Below, in pieces: positions 23,648-35,410 of a DNA stretch of 64,000 bases; positions within the stretch are counted from its first letter, which is position 1, and the number at the start of each line of letters is the position of its first letter. Source of the DNA: Stercorarius parasiticus (Eukaryota > Chordata > Aves > Charadriiformes > Stercorariidae); assembly GCA_013396915.1 (NCBI GenBank), contig VWZL01000430.1, positions 1,017,939 to 1,081,938 on the forward strand, written 5' to 3'. The notes under the pieces are model-generated. The model did no database searches, was not told where the DNA came from, and saw only the letters and a program-made list of their open reading frames with translations. The position numbers and the translations under genes are program-made.

Positions 23648-25266
23648 GCCTGGCTGCAGACAGCAGCAACCTGCCGGGGGATGTGCATCCCTACGGATGA
23701 AGCTGTAGGCTCTAAAGCAGGGAACAGACAAACCCATTTTTCACTCAAGGAGTGTGTTTATCTGTCTCATATCAGCCAAGTGACTCCCAGCCCTTAAAAT
23801 CCACCCAACACAGGTGCCAGACACTGGATTTTGCCTCCACAACATGCTGGGGGCCAGAGTCAACACCCAGCAGCACAGCACCTTCTTCTGGAGGACTCTC
23901 CAAGAGCTCCATGAATAGTATTTTATCTCAACAAAATTCCCCAAAGTTGGGCATGCAGCTTCCCTAAGGAGGGTAAAACTTCATCAGTAAATTAGGTGAC
24001 TTCATGAAGGTTGCAAAGGGAAAAAGGCCCAGCTGGAAGGGACAGGGAGAGCAGGCAAGGGAGAGTGGGATTCGGGTACCTGCTGGTCAGGTCGCTCAGC
24101 TACAAGGGAAGAGACGCAAGAGCAGTCTCTGTTTCTAAATAATTTATATTAGGCAGCTGCTGGATAAAAAGCCAGAAAGAAAATCCCGGCACCAGGAGAG
24201 GCAACCTCCACCCTGGCACCGCAATCCACATCTACTGCATTCAGAAAATTACAGCAAGCACCTGTACGGGAGCACAGGCTGCTCTGCCTGGGCAGCAACG
24301 AACAAAACCCACGGCACACTGCAAGCAGAAATAAAATAAAAACCCAAGATCAGCAGCCTGGATCAGTCCTTGCTCCTCAAAACATCTTTTTAAATGCTCA
24401 GTCACCATACGTCTGCTCTAGGAATTGCAAACCTCCACGACCGTGTCACCTTGGAGGGGCATAAAACCTGCAGAAATCTGGCAGACAGCAAACCTCCCAT
24501 CGCACCGTCAGGCAGCACAGCACGGCCCCGAGGCACCACAGCCACAGATTCCCGAATCATCGGAGCAGGCACCGAAGCAATGGCTGAGCCTCTTACCTGT
24601 GGACAAGCCGCTACAGGTTCATCTCTCTGATGCTTGAAGGAGACTCAGGTGTTCATACGGTGACCTGGGAAAGGGAGCCTGGGGTAGAAAACACGAGACC
24701 TTTATGTAATGAGGCAGTTTTAAATGTATGCCATTTACACCACAGACACAGTCACATCCTCTCCAACTGTGGTAGCAACTCAGATATTTTTGTACTTGCT
24801 CCCATCAAGACATTAGGGCTTTTCCTTACTTGCCCTCTCACTCCTTATCTGAATCCCTTCTGCCACCATTTTGGCCTAAACTTTTAGGCATTTTTCTCTA
24901 TTATGTGCTCTTCTCACATGGGACCTGGACACTAAATGATATTTGAAAAATATCATTGCAGAGGTTTTTCTTTACATGCAAAATGATTAATTTTCAGTTG
25001 TACAAAGACAAGACACAGGAGACTGGCTAGTGAAGGGCTTTCTACTTCTGCTAAAACAACACTCTGAATGCAAACTGGACCCTGTCCTGGCTCCTTCAGA
25101 GCTGGAAAATAAACATGACAAAATAAACACGGAAAATTAACTTCCCTGGGCTGCCTGCACCCCCATCCCTGGCCCTGCCCCAGCCTGCAGCAGGGTGAGC
25201 AGCTCTGGCCCAGTCAGAGACTGATCATTCACTTCCAACCTCAGGACTGGTGGGGCTAAGTGTTAA
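23648..25266. other. Unique sequence, no feature recognised
   Basis: Mixed composition with short open frames on both strands. No recognisable exon or repeat before the CR1 begins at 25267. Confidence 0.5.
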
Positions 25267-26885
25267 TCACAGAATCATAGAATCATAGAATTGCCCAGGT
25301 TGGAAGGGACTTTTCACATCATCAAGTCCAACCATCAACCTAACTCTGACAAAAATTATCACTAAACCATATCTCTAAGCACTATGTCTGCCAATCTTTT
25401 AAATACCTCCAGGGATGGTGCCTCAACCACTTCCCTGGACAGCCTCTTCCAATGCTTAATAACCCTTTCAGTGTAAAAATTTTTCCTAATATCCAGTCTA
25501 AACCTCCCCTGGTGCAACATGAGGCCATTTCCTCTCGTCCTATCACCTGTTCCTTCGGAGAAGAGCCCGACCCCCCCTGGCTACCCCCTCCTTTCAGGGA
25601 GCTGTAGAGAGCGAGAGGGTCTCCCCTCAGCCTCCTTTTCTCCAGGCTGAACACCCCCAGCTCCCTCAGCCGCGCCTCACAAGACTTGTGCTCCAGACCC
25701 CTCACCAGCTCCGTTGCCCTTCTCTGGACACACTCCAGCACCTCAATGTCTTTTCTGTGGTGCGGGGTCCAAAACGACACAGCACTCGAGGTGGGGCCTC
25801 ACCAATGCCGAGTACAGGGGGACAGTCACTTCCCTTGTCCTACTCACCACACTGTTCCTGATCCAGGCCAGGATGCTGTTGGCCTTCTTGGCCACCTGGG
25901 CACACTGCTGGCTCATATTCAGCTGTCAGTTGACCAACACCCCCAGGTCCTTTTCTGCCAGGCAGCTCTCCAGACACTCTGCCCCCAGCCTCTAGCGTCC
26001 ATGGGGTTGTTGTAACCCAAGTGCAGGACCCGGCCCTTGGCCTTGTTGAACCTCACACCATTGGCCTCGGCCCATCGATCCAGCCTTTCCAGATCCCTCT
26101 GCAAAGGCTTTCTACCCTCAAGCAGGTCGACGCTCCCACCCAACTTGATGTCCGCTGCAAACTTACTGAGGGTGCACTCAATCCCCTCGTCCAGATCACT
26201 GATAAAGATATTAAAGAGAACTGGCTCCAATACCCAGCTCTGGGGAACACCACTTGTGACCGGACACTAGCTGGATTTAACTCCATTCCCCACCACTCTC
26301 TGGGCCCGGCCCTCCAGCCAGTTTTTAACCCAGTGAAGCGTACTCCTGTCCAAGCCACGGGCAGCCAGTTTCTCCAGGAGGATGCTGTGGGAAACCATAT
26401 CAAAGGCCTTACTAAAGTCCAGGTAAACAACATGCACAACCTTTCCCTCATCCACCAAATGGGTCACTTTGTCATAGAAGGAGACCAGGTTTGTCAAGCA
26501 GGACATGGCTCTCGTGGACCCATGCTGACTGGGCTGGATCGCCTGGTTGTCCTTCATGTGCCACGTAATGGCACTCAGGACGATCTGTTCCATGACCTTC
26601 CCAGGCACCGAGCTCAGACTGACAGGCCTGGAGTTCCCCAGATCATTCTTCCAGCCCTTCTTGTGGGTGGGTGTCACATTTGCTGGACGCCAGTCAACTG
26701 GGACCTCCCCAGTTTGCCAGGACTGCTGGTAAATGATGGAAAGTGGCTCCGTGAGCACTTCCGTCAGTTCTTTCAGTACCCTCGGGTGGATCCCATGCGG
26801 CCCCATAGACTTGTGTACGTCCAGGTATTGGAGCAGGTCCCTCACCATCTCCCTTTGGATTATGGAGGTTTCATTCATAGAAAAC
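25267..26885 (-). mobile_element. CR1 LINE, 1.6 kb, minus strand, 5'-truncated
   Basis: The longest mobile element in the window. Its 3' end, seen on the plus strand, is CACAGAATCATAGAATCATA followed by GAATTGCCCAGGTTGGAAGG. It extends through the 3' UTR and ORF2 tail to the N-terminal half of the reverse transcriptase, where similarity fades near 26880. No poly-A tail is expected or seen, because CR1 ends in octamer repeats. Confidence 0.97.
25382..26878 (-). pseudogene. CR1 ORF2 reverse transcriptase, disrupted, active site altered
   Basis: From the 26878 end, the frame reads VHKSMGPHGIHPRVLKELTE, then NSRPVSLSSVPGKVMEQIVL and VYLDFSKAFDMV, the first half of the CR1 reverse transcriptase including an intact motif A. 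A TAG at 26267-26269 replaces the Trp expected after VKSS. The frame then resumes, with motif B altered to PQSWVLEP. The catalytic box reads FAAD instead of FADD: the first Asp is replaced by Ala, codon GCG at 26153-26155 on the plus strand. A frameshift follows near 25990, and the original frame is regained before 25780, so at least two compensating indels are present. The C-terminal tail continues with [20 protein letters not shown]. The copy is dead by stop, frameshift and loss of a metal-binding residue. Confidence 0.95.
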
Positions 26886-27267
26886 TAAAATTCATAACAG
26901 GTTATGGGAAGATACCAGGGAAAAAAATTTCAAAAGGCTGAGATTGGCTTAAAGCAGAACTAAAGAGCAAAGATTTTTATAATTTGTCTGGATGCAGGAA
27001 AGAAAGGCAGCACGAAGAAGCTGCTGTTGGGCAGAGCTAATGAAAACACCTTCAGCTCCATGGGCAGCAGCCCCACACATGGGGACGGCAGTGGCAGTGA
27101 CCGCAGGTAGCATCTCCGTGGTGGGTCAGAGCATCCTCAGCTGCGGATCCTCAGGGCAGCTGGGCACCTGAGCAAGTGCGAGAGGAGCCACTGCAGCCTG
27201 CAAAACACCAGCATGCGGAAAGAAAAGCAGCTTTTCCCCTGTGTGAATCCTTTTAGCTGGAGATTTC
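26886..27267. other. Unique sequence, no feature recognised
   Basis: The first bases may be further 5' CR1 sequence too decayed to recognise. Nothing else is seen. Confidence 0.45.
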
Positions 27268-27366
27268 TGGGCACTTTATAGTCAACAGTTAATTCTCGTA
27301 ATCTCAGACAAGCAAGCGAGTGATTAGCCCCATTTCACTGATGTGGAAACTGAGGCAGGGAGGGCT
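27268..27366 (+). repeat. MIR-like SINE fragment
   Basis: The run GCCCCATTTCACTGATGTGG followed by AAACTGAGGCAGGGAG is the MIR core in direct orientation. Upstream, GGGCACTTTATAGTCAACAG and TTAATTCTCGTAATCTCA sit where MIR has its CTTTACATG and TTTAATCCTCA segments. A degraded, very old insertion. Confidence 0.7.
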
Positions 27367-29585
27367 GCACTGATGCCAATGGAGAGCCCACATGGTTCCC
27401 ATGATCTGCCCTCAGCACCACACTTCTTCCAGGTCCTTCAGATACACCCATTCTTGGTTACTCTTATTGTCTCTTTAAATTCATTTTTCTCATCATACAG
27501 GAGGAAATAACTAGAGACAGGTCAGACTCTGAGGATTTAATGGAACTAAAACCGTTAGGCCATCCAGCAATTCTTCATAACATCTTCCCCACCATGCCTT
27601 CTGCTGCCAGCAATTAGATTAGATAATTTTAAATGTGTATCCTTATTAGTGGTTTCTCCTGAAAGCATATTGGCAGACACATGCAGATGCAGAGCTAGTA
27701 TGAAGTTACAAAAAAACTCTGTACAATGTTATTGCAAAAGCACATACGCACAAATAAATGTAATGGCAGGACAGAACAGTATACAAACACTGAGAATACT
27801 TTAAATCATTGTGAACCAGTGCTAAAGGCACTAATGTAGATAAAACACCCTACCTAATAATGACTGACAAAGAAAAAAACATTTATATGTTAATCTTGCA
27901 ACTGTCTTACAAGAAAATGTCATTTTAATTTAACAAGGGTCAAAGACCAAAAAGTTCGAAAAAATCAGTTTAACAACCCATAGAGGTTGTGAGTAGATGT
28001 TGGTTTTAGCATCAGAACACAGCACCATGGGCATGTCTCAATTAATTCCTGAAGAACGTGCAATAAACAAACATCCCATTTTCTGCTAAATTCTGTTAAG
28101 GGACTCTGTTGTCCCTCTCCCAAACGTGAATTTACCTAAGGTTTTGCAGAGATCTATAAAGTCCCAGCTCAGATCTCTGTCATGTTCTGCATCTGCCCCC
28201 ACACTGCTCCCGGAGAGCCAGCAGCGTTCATAAAATGCCAGAAAACACTCGTTGCTCTCTCATTCCACTCATATAAAACTCCAGGCAAGTGAATACAAAG
28301 ACAGCTAGCGGGTGCTCAGTGATATGAGGAGTCCCGTATACCTGCCAGCTTCCAGAGGGGAAACAAGGAGACATCTATGCCTGTCTCCCTGCTATGGCCA
28401 GGCACTGCTGCCATGCCTGTGTGCGAAAATCTGCCAAGCTCTCCAGAGCTGGCTGATCCAGAAAGATTCCACCCTGCATTATTTCTGCACAGTCCACAGC
28501 CCGTGTTTCTGCTGTTTTCTTTCCTTCTTTCCCTTTTCTTTCCTCCAAGTGGCACCATCCAGCAAGGGGGACAGTGGGTGACCCTGATCACCATCCAGGG
28601 GAAGGCAGGCAGGTCCATCTCTCCATCTCTTCTTCCCCTTGGTTGGCATCACCCCTTTCTTGCCCCACTCCCCCAAAAGTGGAGGAATTATACAGCAGGC
28701 TGCCACATTGGTGGAGCAAGTGAGGATCAAATGCTCCCCAGGATGGGAGAGGGTGAGGAAGGGACTGTATTGGGAGGGGGGTCCCATCTTCTTGTGCATC
28801 TTCAGTTGGGAGCTGCAATCCTGCAGGGACGAGACCCCCTGCTCAGCAGGATTAGCCTGAGCAGGGTCCTGAAGACCAGTCAAATGGGCCAAAGGGTGAT
28901 GCTACCCACACTAAGCCCCTTGCAACTGTCCCTTTGTGCCAAAGGCCTCTTGATATACGCAGTGATACCGTGACATTTACTTGACAGCAGCATCACGAAG
29001 CACGCTGCAGGGCTCAGCAGGCCACCCGGAGGTGCACCCCCCAGCCCCAAATCAGGTCACTCTAGACCCAAAAGCTGTCGGGCCATTTTCGTGCAGCACC
29101 GGCTTGGCAAGTCCTCCCTCCCCAGAAGCAGCAATGTGAAGATCAGCAAAGGAACACACTGACATCGCCGTAATTGCTTTGTCCTCGTTTGAGTGACACA
29201 GGACTAATTTCTCTTCTAATGCTTGGGAAAAATGCACTTTTAGAAGACTCTAGTGTCTGAATTTGTGAAAATATTTACTTTATAGCCAGCTATGGTGAGT
29301 AGGTTTCAAGGTCTCAGTGTTTTCGAGCTTGCCAGGTGCAGGGATGAGGAGGAGCAAGACCCGGGCACTTGACCCAAGCTGGCCAACAGGATTATTTCAT
29401 ACCATGAATGTCACATTCAATACGAGTTAGAAAGTTTGCTGAGGAATACTCTCTCTCTCACTTGATGGTTGAGATCCTGAGCACTCCTCACCCAGGTGCT
29501 GGACCCTGGGCCCTTCCCTTCCTCCCAAAGCCGCAGCGCTCGCAGTGTCCCACATTGGCTGTCCCTGCAGGGAGCGCACGGCTTC
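27367..29585. other. Unique sequence, no gene recognised
   Basis: AT-rich to about 28200, then more mixed. A 198-codon plus frame at 28377-28973 overlaps minus frames of 137, 100 and 76 codons and has no recognisable domain, so it is treated as chance. The 5' portion of the LTR beginning near 29586 might extend into the last 100 bases. Confidence 0.5.
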
Positions 29586-29827
29586 TGCTGATGGAATGGG
29601 CTAAGGATAGTCCTTGTGTATTTTATATTGGTATCAGGATCAATACTGGCTCTTTAGTATTATTAACATTAATTATTTAGTCTTATTCTATTAAATCTGT
29701 TCATATTTCAGCTCTCAGGTTTCCTTGGTTTTTTCCCAATTCCCCTTCCCGGCAGGGAGGGGTGATCGGGTGAGAGAATAATTGTCTAAACGACAATAAA
29801 TTGTTGTGGGTTCCTCAAACCATAACA
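29586..29827 (+). mobile_element. Solo LTR remnant, avian ERVL-like, with possible 5-bp target duplication
   Basis: The segment has TTTATATTGGTATCAGG, a TTATTCTATTAAATCTGTTC stretch, TTCCCCTTCCCGGCAGGGAG, an AATAAA at 29795-29800 and a CAAACCATAACA end. That order is typical of the 3' part of a common avian LTR type, as I recall it. It begins TG at 29586 and ends CA at 29827. GCTTC is found immediately on both sides (29581-29585 and 29828-29832), which would be the 5-bp target duplication expected for ERVL-type insertion. At 242 bp it is short for this LTR type, so the 5' boundary may be accidental. No coding sequence is present. Confidence 0.6.
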
Positions 29828-29832
29828 GCTTC

Positions 29833-32800
29833 CAGTCCCCTAATGAGCCGGTTCAGCCCTTGCTCCATGACACCGTGCTGCACCAGGCAGACATGCCCTT
29901 TGTGTGACAGTTTTGCAGCCGAGATAAGGATCCTGACTCCCCTCTGGATGGTGAGCAGAGACTGGGGGGCTGCTGCAAGTTCTGCAGGTGGGGTGATGTA
30001 TGCCTACACTGTGCTGCTTCCTTCTCCCTGCTGCTTCCTTCTCCATGCCACTTCTCTCCCCCTGCTCACTCAGTGGTGACAACCCTCACCCCAGTCCAGG
30101 CTCTGCTGGCTCCAGTCCCAGAGCACACGTGCTGCCTGCGCCACCGTGGGCCATGGCACAGCGCAACGCAACCGCCTCCAGCTGCCAAGCTGTGGTCCCC
30201 GGTCCCCCCGCTCCGTCCTTCTGGTGACTGACGCATTTAATTGTGGGTCTGCGAGCACACGTGCAGGCTCCTGCAGGATCTGCTTGGGGAACGTGTGGAA
30301 AATCTGGCTCCAGTACAGTGTTGCTCTATTTTACCTTCTTTACTGCTTGAAAAACATTTGGCCGTTGCTGGAGAGAGCCAGGCTAGACGCATACATTACA
30401 GCACGCTCCAGAAATAGCACACGCTGGCTTGCACAATTTTGCAGCTAAAAAGCTTCCTTTGAGCTCGTCAGCCTGTCCCTGTCCGTGGAGCAGCTCTGGA
30501 GAAGGCAAACCCGGGCTCCGGAGCCTGCGGCTTGGGATGAATCATTTCAGGAAGGTTTCATGACTTTGAACGCAGGTGAACAAAGCGTGAGCGGGTTTGA
30601 TTTCCTCTCCCTGCCAGCTCCTGTGTACCTTATGCAAAGTGTTTAATGAGCTAATTTGTATGTTGGAGAAGAAGTTGCACGTCAAAGCTGAGCTTAGCTT
30701 TGGCCTGGCAAACAGAGCTGTCTATGAGGACAACCCTCCCACAAGCACTGCCATGCCAGTACGTCACACTGCCTGCCTCAAAGGGAGGTCAGTCTGCAGA
30801 ACCAACACGGTTCAGGGCTTTTCTCTGGGAGCCACCGCTTTGAGCAAAATATGATGGTTTCTGGGCATAGAGGCCATCTCCAACCCATAAATAAGGATAG
30901 TTTGTAGTTTGAGGTGGATTCACGTTGGTGAACTCTGGATGAAAAGCTCTTTATTTTCTCAGGTAGGTTCTGAGGTCTCCAGTCATCCATGAGAGGTAAG
31001 GGCATGCGCTGGAAAATCTGGAATAGTGCATGTTTACCTCAAATTCTGACCTTTTTGGGACCCCATCTCTGAATATACGCAAAGCAACCCCCACGGTTGT
31101 TCAGTCTGTAATCAAGCATTAAGTCTCAAGTGCTAATGGGGGATCACCATCACCTGCAAAACACAACAATGAAACAGCTACTAGCGTCCCAGTCCACGTC
31201 TGCAGACAGCATTTTGCAACATAAATCCACTGGAAGTGCTGAAAGCATTGAAGAGTCCTCATACAAATTAAAAAGCATGGTTGATGCCCACTTGGTACCA
31301 ACCACTTGGTACTGAACATGCACATCACATTCCCGCATCCCATCCAAGAAGACCACCACAGTCATATCTCCTTGCAAGGCCTCCACAAGGGATCCAGCAC
31401 CAGTGAGATGAATCCAGCTTAACCTGTGCTCTCAGACTGCACAGATCCCTATTGCCCACACATCTGTTCCTCTGGGATTTCTAGACCTTCGATGATCTAG
31501 TTGCAGCAGCTGGTTTTGGACTATCACAAATCTTGAAATCCTAAACAAATATCCAAAGCATTTTTTCCTCCGTTCTCTCAGCGTAGCTTCTGGGTGGGAA
31601 AAAAACTCTTCGGTATCCCAGACATTGGTGTTTGCACTAAGGATCACAAGATATTTTCTTCCCTTATTTAATGGGTTTGGACTTGGAATATGAGGATCCA
31701 GCACAAACTTTGTCCACTAAATCAACGCATGAAGAATTGTATGTCACTTTTAGGAGTGACAGGACACAAATCTTGCTAGCAAGTTTAACAACTGTTGATG
31801 AAACAGCATTGCATGCCTCCTATCTGACTGCCTAAGATCCCATGCAGCCCCAGGACCCAACGCAGAGCAGCGGATGGTTGTGCCGAGGGGGAGCTGTGAG
31901 CAAGGGGACACCGAAACGTGCCAGGTGAGGTCTGGGGCTCTATTCTGAGCTCTGCCCCAAGTGACCTTCTGCAACCTCTGTGTCACCTCACTTGCAGTGC
32001 GATGGAGTGACACCCACCCCTGCGTGGCAGGATGCGGCCCCAGCAGCAGGCTCGGTCACGAACTGCACAGGAAAACCAAGCGCTGCCTACGAGGGGAAAC
32101 CAGAACTCCCTCCCCTCCGCCAGGCCTTGTTTTATGGGCAAGGCTCGCTTTCAAACACGTGCAAGATGGAGACCAGCACACAAGGGCTATCACACACAGG
32201 CATATCCTGCGAAACACATGCTGTCTGGTAGCTCCGCCGCTCCTGCTTCCCCCTTTCCCTGCAAGAAAACCCTTTTTTAGGAAGAGAACACTGTTCAGTG
32301 TCCCCATCACTCAGAGAAAAAAGGGAAAAATATAGAGTATTGGTATTGAGCCTGCTACAGGACACAAATGCCATTGCCTTGATATCGTAAGTACCTTACC
32401 CAGAGTCTGCAGCTGTAGCAAAGGGTTTCCAACAACTGATACAGGCTGTTTGCCGTTCACATCCCCTGCTCACACCCTTATCTGATCACTGTCTTGCAGG
32501 TCACAGTATTAGCTTGGATCACGTTGGGTCAGAGGCTGCAGAGGTCAGAATCTTCATCCACAATTTCTGATTTACTGCTACCTGGTGACACCAATGGCTG
32601 TACTGGTGGCATTATTTAACCGGGATGTTCTGGGGACACCAAACCCAGCCGTTTACATTCCCACCTTTACCACCATGAACTGACTAGGCTGGTTCAAACA
32701 CCAAAAGAGCAGACAGAGCCCCACAAGCCTCTCTTTTCCTAGTTAGGCATTACAGACTCTTTTTATATAATTAACCCAGACATTTTGCCTAACGTACTTG

Positions 32801-34181
32801 GTTTAGTGCTTTTTTTAGGGGAAAACAAAACACACACAAAAAAAGACTGAAGGCAGCTGTTTGCCTCCTGGATTGCAGCAAAACTTAGGTGCTTTGCAAC
32901 CTGGAAAACACTGTCCAACATTTTTTAGAAGTCCTGGGCGGTTGTTATAGCAACATATGCACGTGTGCATGTGTCTGCATGTAAAATAGTCTCAAACCCA
33001 GGTTGTCATGGGCAACACGAGTCAGCTTCGAAGTCACACCAAACTTGCTGCCTTGCCTGGTGTCATCTGAAGGCAACAGCCAGCTCCGACAGGGACCGGG
33101 AAATATCCTGATATCTCACTGCTGGTGCCAATTGCTGGCTGAGAGCTCAATGCCATCTCGCAGTTGACTCAGCTCCTTAAGAAGAGGGTAATTTTCTTTA
33201 TCCTGTTTGCTTCCTCCTCCCTTGCAGGCTGCCACAGCACCTTAACCCAGCTGGGTAAGACAAGCTCATGGCTCCCTCCCAAACAGATGGCTGCAAGGAA
33301 GGTCCAAAAATAATCTAACCCATTTGCCTGCAAGTTTTGAGCCTGCTTTGCTGATTGGCAGACCCTCCGGAGACCACCAGAAGAAGCAGATGGTCAAGAC
33401 ATGAGATCAGAGCTGGAGATGGAGATGTCAATCAAGAGGTTGGAGTGTCAGGCTCCAGGAAGTGGAGCGTAGCCGGCAGCTACAGCAGCGCTAAGCAGGC
33501 GAGGGTGCATGGTCGCAGAAGGACTAGGATATTCAATAATAAGGCTGGCTGCAAAGTCTGGTTTTCACTTTAAAAAATGAAATTTTAAAAAATCACAGCC
33601 GTATCACACTGCAAGAGTCGACCCTTATGTTGTTCCACCCCTGGAAGGACATGCTGAGCCTCTGTCAATCCCCCCATCAAACTCTCAAGCAGAAGCAGGC
33701 GGGGAAAAAAAAAAAAGTAGTGAAAGAATAACCATACAGCCATTGAAGAAAGAAGAGTAGGGCAAAATCATAGGCAATCACAATAGTTGTAAAGTCTCTT
33801 GTGGCAGGTTCCATAATGAGATTTCTAGGTAAAAAAAATGTTCAGCATATCTTTTGGGATGTCAAGCTACCCCCTGACTGCACTGGTACCCAGATTCAGA
33901 GCATCAAAAACAAGGCAGCAGCAAAATTATCTCCTTCATCCCTTTCCCAAGGTTTTTGGCCAAATGTCTCAGGGTGATGCTATTCCACAGCATCCTCTGC
34001 ACAGGGCTGTAACACAAAAACTCCGGTCTGGTCCAGAAGCCCATTTAGGGTGAGGGATTCATGCTAAAAAATGTGGTCAAACTACCATGTGTCCAAGGGT
34101 CAGCAATACAGGGCCTGGAGTCTGGAAGCACTGATCCTTTTGGAGAAGTTAAAGGAGGCAAATATGGATGTTTCATTTCAG

Positions 34182-34182
<1 letters not shown>
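29833..34182. other. Unique sequence, no gene recognised
   Basis: Contains a short tandem CTGCTTCCTTCTCC pair near 30013-30044. Otherwise it holds only short open frames. No exon, RNA gene or transposon is recognised. Confidence 0.55.
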
Positions 34183-34212
<30 letters not shown>

Positions 34213-34232
34213 GGCAGAAGGAAAAAAAAGGC
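34183..34232 (+). repeat. A-rich simple repeat
   Basis: An 18-base A run (34183-34200) and further A runs broken by G. It could be a decayed retroposon tail, but no AATAAA or recognisable transcript-like sequence precedes it and no target duplication is obvious. Confidence 0.8.
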
Positions 34233-35267
34233 TGCAAGTAACTGATGGGGGTAAACACCGGATTGAAAAGAAATTATCTAGGGAGTGTATTTTCCTAATG
34301 GAGTAGATTATGAAAAGGAGAATTTAGCCTGAGTACTACAAAAACAAGCTACCAGAGAGAAGAGAAACCTCTGAGACGGGAACATCTCCTAAGGAAAGCA
34401 GTAGCAGACCCATTAGCGCATTTACCACTAGGCTGGGCAAAGCCCTAGAAATCGCTCGTAAGGCTCTGCCGAGCACCAGCTCCTGCCAGGAGAAGTGAAT
34501 CCGATCTAACCTCTCTCTTCCTCCTCTGAGGCCTGGATTTCTAGCAGCTCCTTTCCCCAGCATGTTCCTTAATGGCAAAGCTGATTTTTTTCATCTGTGC
34601 TTGCTCTGCAGCAGGGCTTTCCAAACTTTGTTTCCCTGGGCATGTCAGCAGCAGCAGCGACAGCAGCGGCAGCTCCGGGCCATGCACAGGTGAGACTCGG
34701 CACTGGCTGCTCTGGCAATAGCCCAGTTACCCCTATCAGGACGCAAATCACAGTCTGCAAATCCCTTTTCCAGCAAGAACCTCATCTACACCATCAAAGA
34801 GAGCAAACAAAACCTGAGGACAGTATGTTCACACCATTCCTGCTGTTTGGAGTTTGTCTCCTCTTTTTCTAACCATCTCAGGGACGTAGCTCACACCTAT
34901 CAGCACCCACGAACTTTACTGTTATACTACAAGGTCAGACATTACTGTGTAGACTTACTCTATGCATTTATTGTTGATGCAAAGTGCTACATTAACAACC
35001 TTGGAAATAGAAAGCCTTTTTAATCGTAAAATTCACCTTTATGTAAAGGAAAAGCACCAGAAATCCCCTGCACCACTTGAAGTCTCTTATCAACTTCTCA
35101 GACTGCAGCAATATTTCAACATTATTGAAAAGGCACGTGGGCTTTGCACAGACCTCTTTGCAAAGAAAAGCAGATATCTGTGTCGATAGGGAACGCCTGG
35201 GCACTCCACCATGTACCCTGAATCCCCAGTCCCTTTATCTGGAGCATCCCTGCAGGTGCTCAAGAAG
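34233..35267. other. Unique sequence with a short CAG-rich run
   Basis: Imperfect CAG/CGG triplets occur near 34647-34676 and give Ala, Ser or Gln strings depending on frame. Nothing else is recognised. Confidence 0.5.
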
Positions 35268-35410
35268 GTGTCCGGAAAGAGCATCGCACACCCCCGCCGT
35301 GGCTGACGGCAGCTTCGGGGCAGCGCATCTGGATGGACAACCCCGCAGGCGCTGCTCCGCACACAGCCGGGCTGCTTGGAGGCTGGGAGTGATGAGAGAT
35401 GCTCCGCACA
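35268..35410. promoter_or_regulatory. Isolated CpG-dense patch
   Basis: About a dozen CpGs lie within roughly 135 bases, surrounded by AT-rich sequence. Because methylated CpGs decay, such a cluster suggests an unmethylated regulatory site, a coding exon, or a recent GC-rich insertion. Open frames cross it on both strands (plus 35077-35451; minus 35235-35472) but none is recognisable. No splice sites clearly bound it. Confidence 0.3.

Noticed and set aside
26021..26941. 306-codon plus-strand open frame, the longest in the window
   Set aside because: It is antisense to the CR1 reverse transcriptase on the minus strand and exists because of that element's codon pattern. The translation has no recognisable domain.
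28377..28973. 198-codon plus frame
   Set aside because: It overlaps several minus frames, has no domain, and shows no splice or promoter context.
34183..34232. A-rich run as the tail of a processed pseudogene
   Set aside because: No polyadenylation signal, no recognisable transcript-like sequence upstream, and no target duplication seen.
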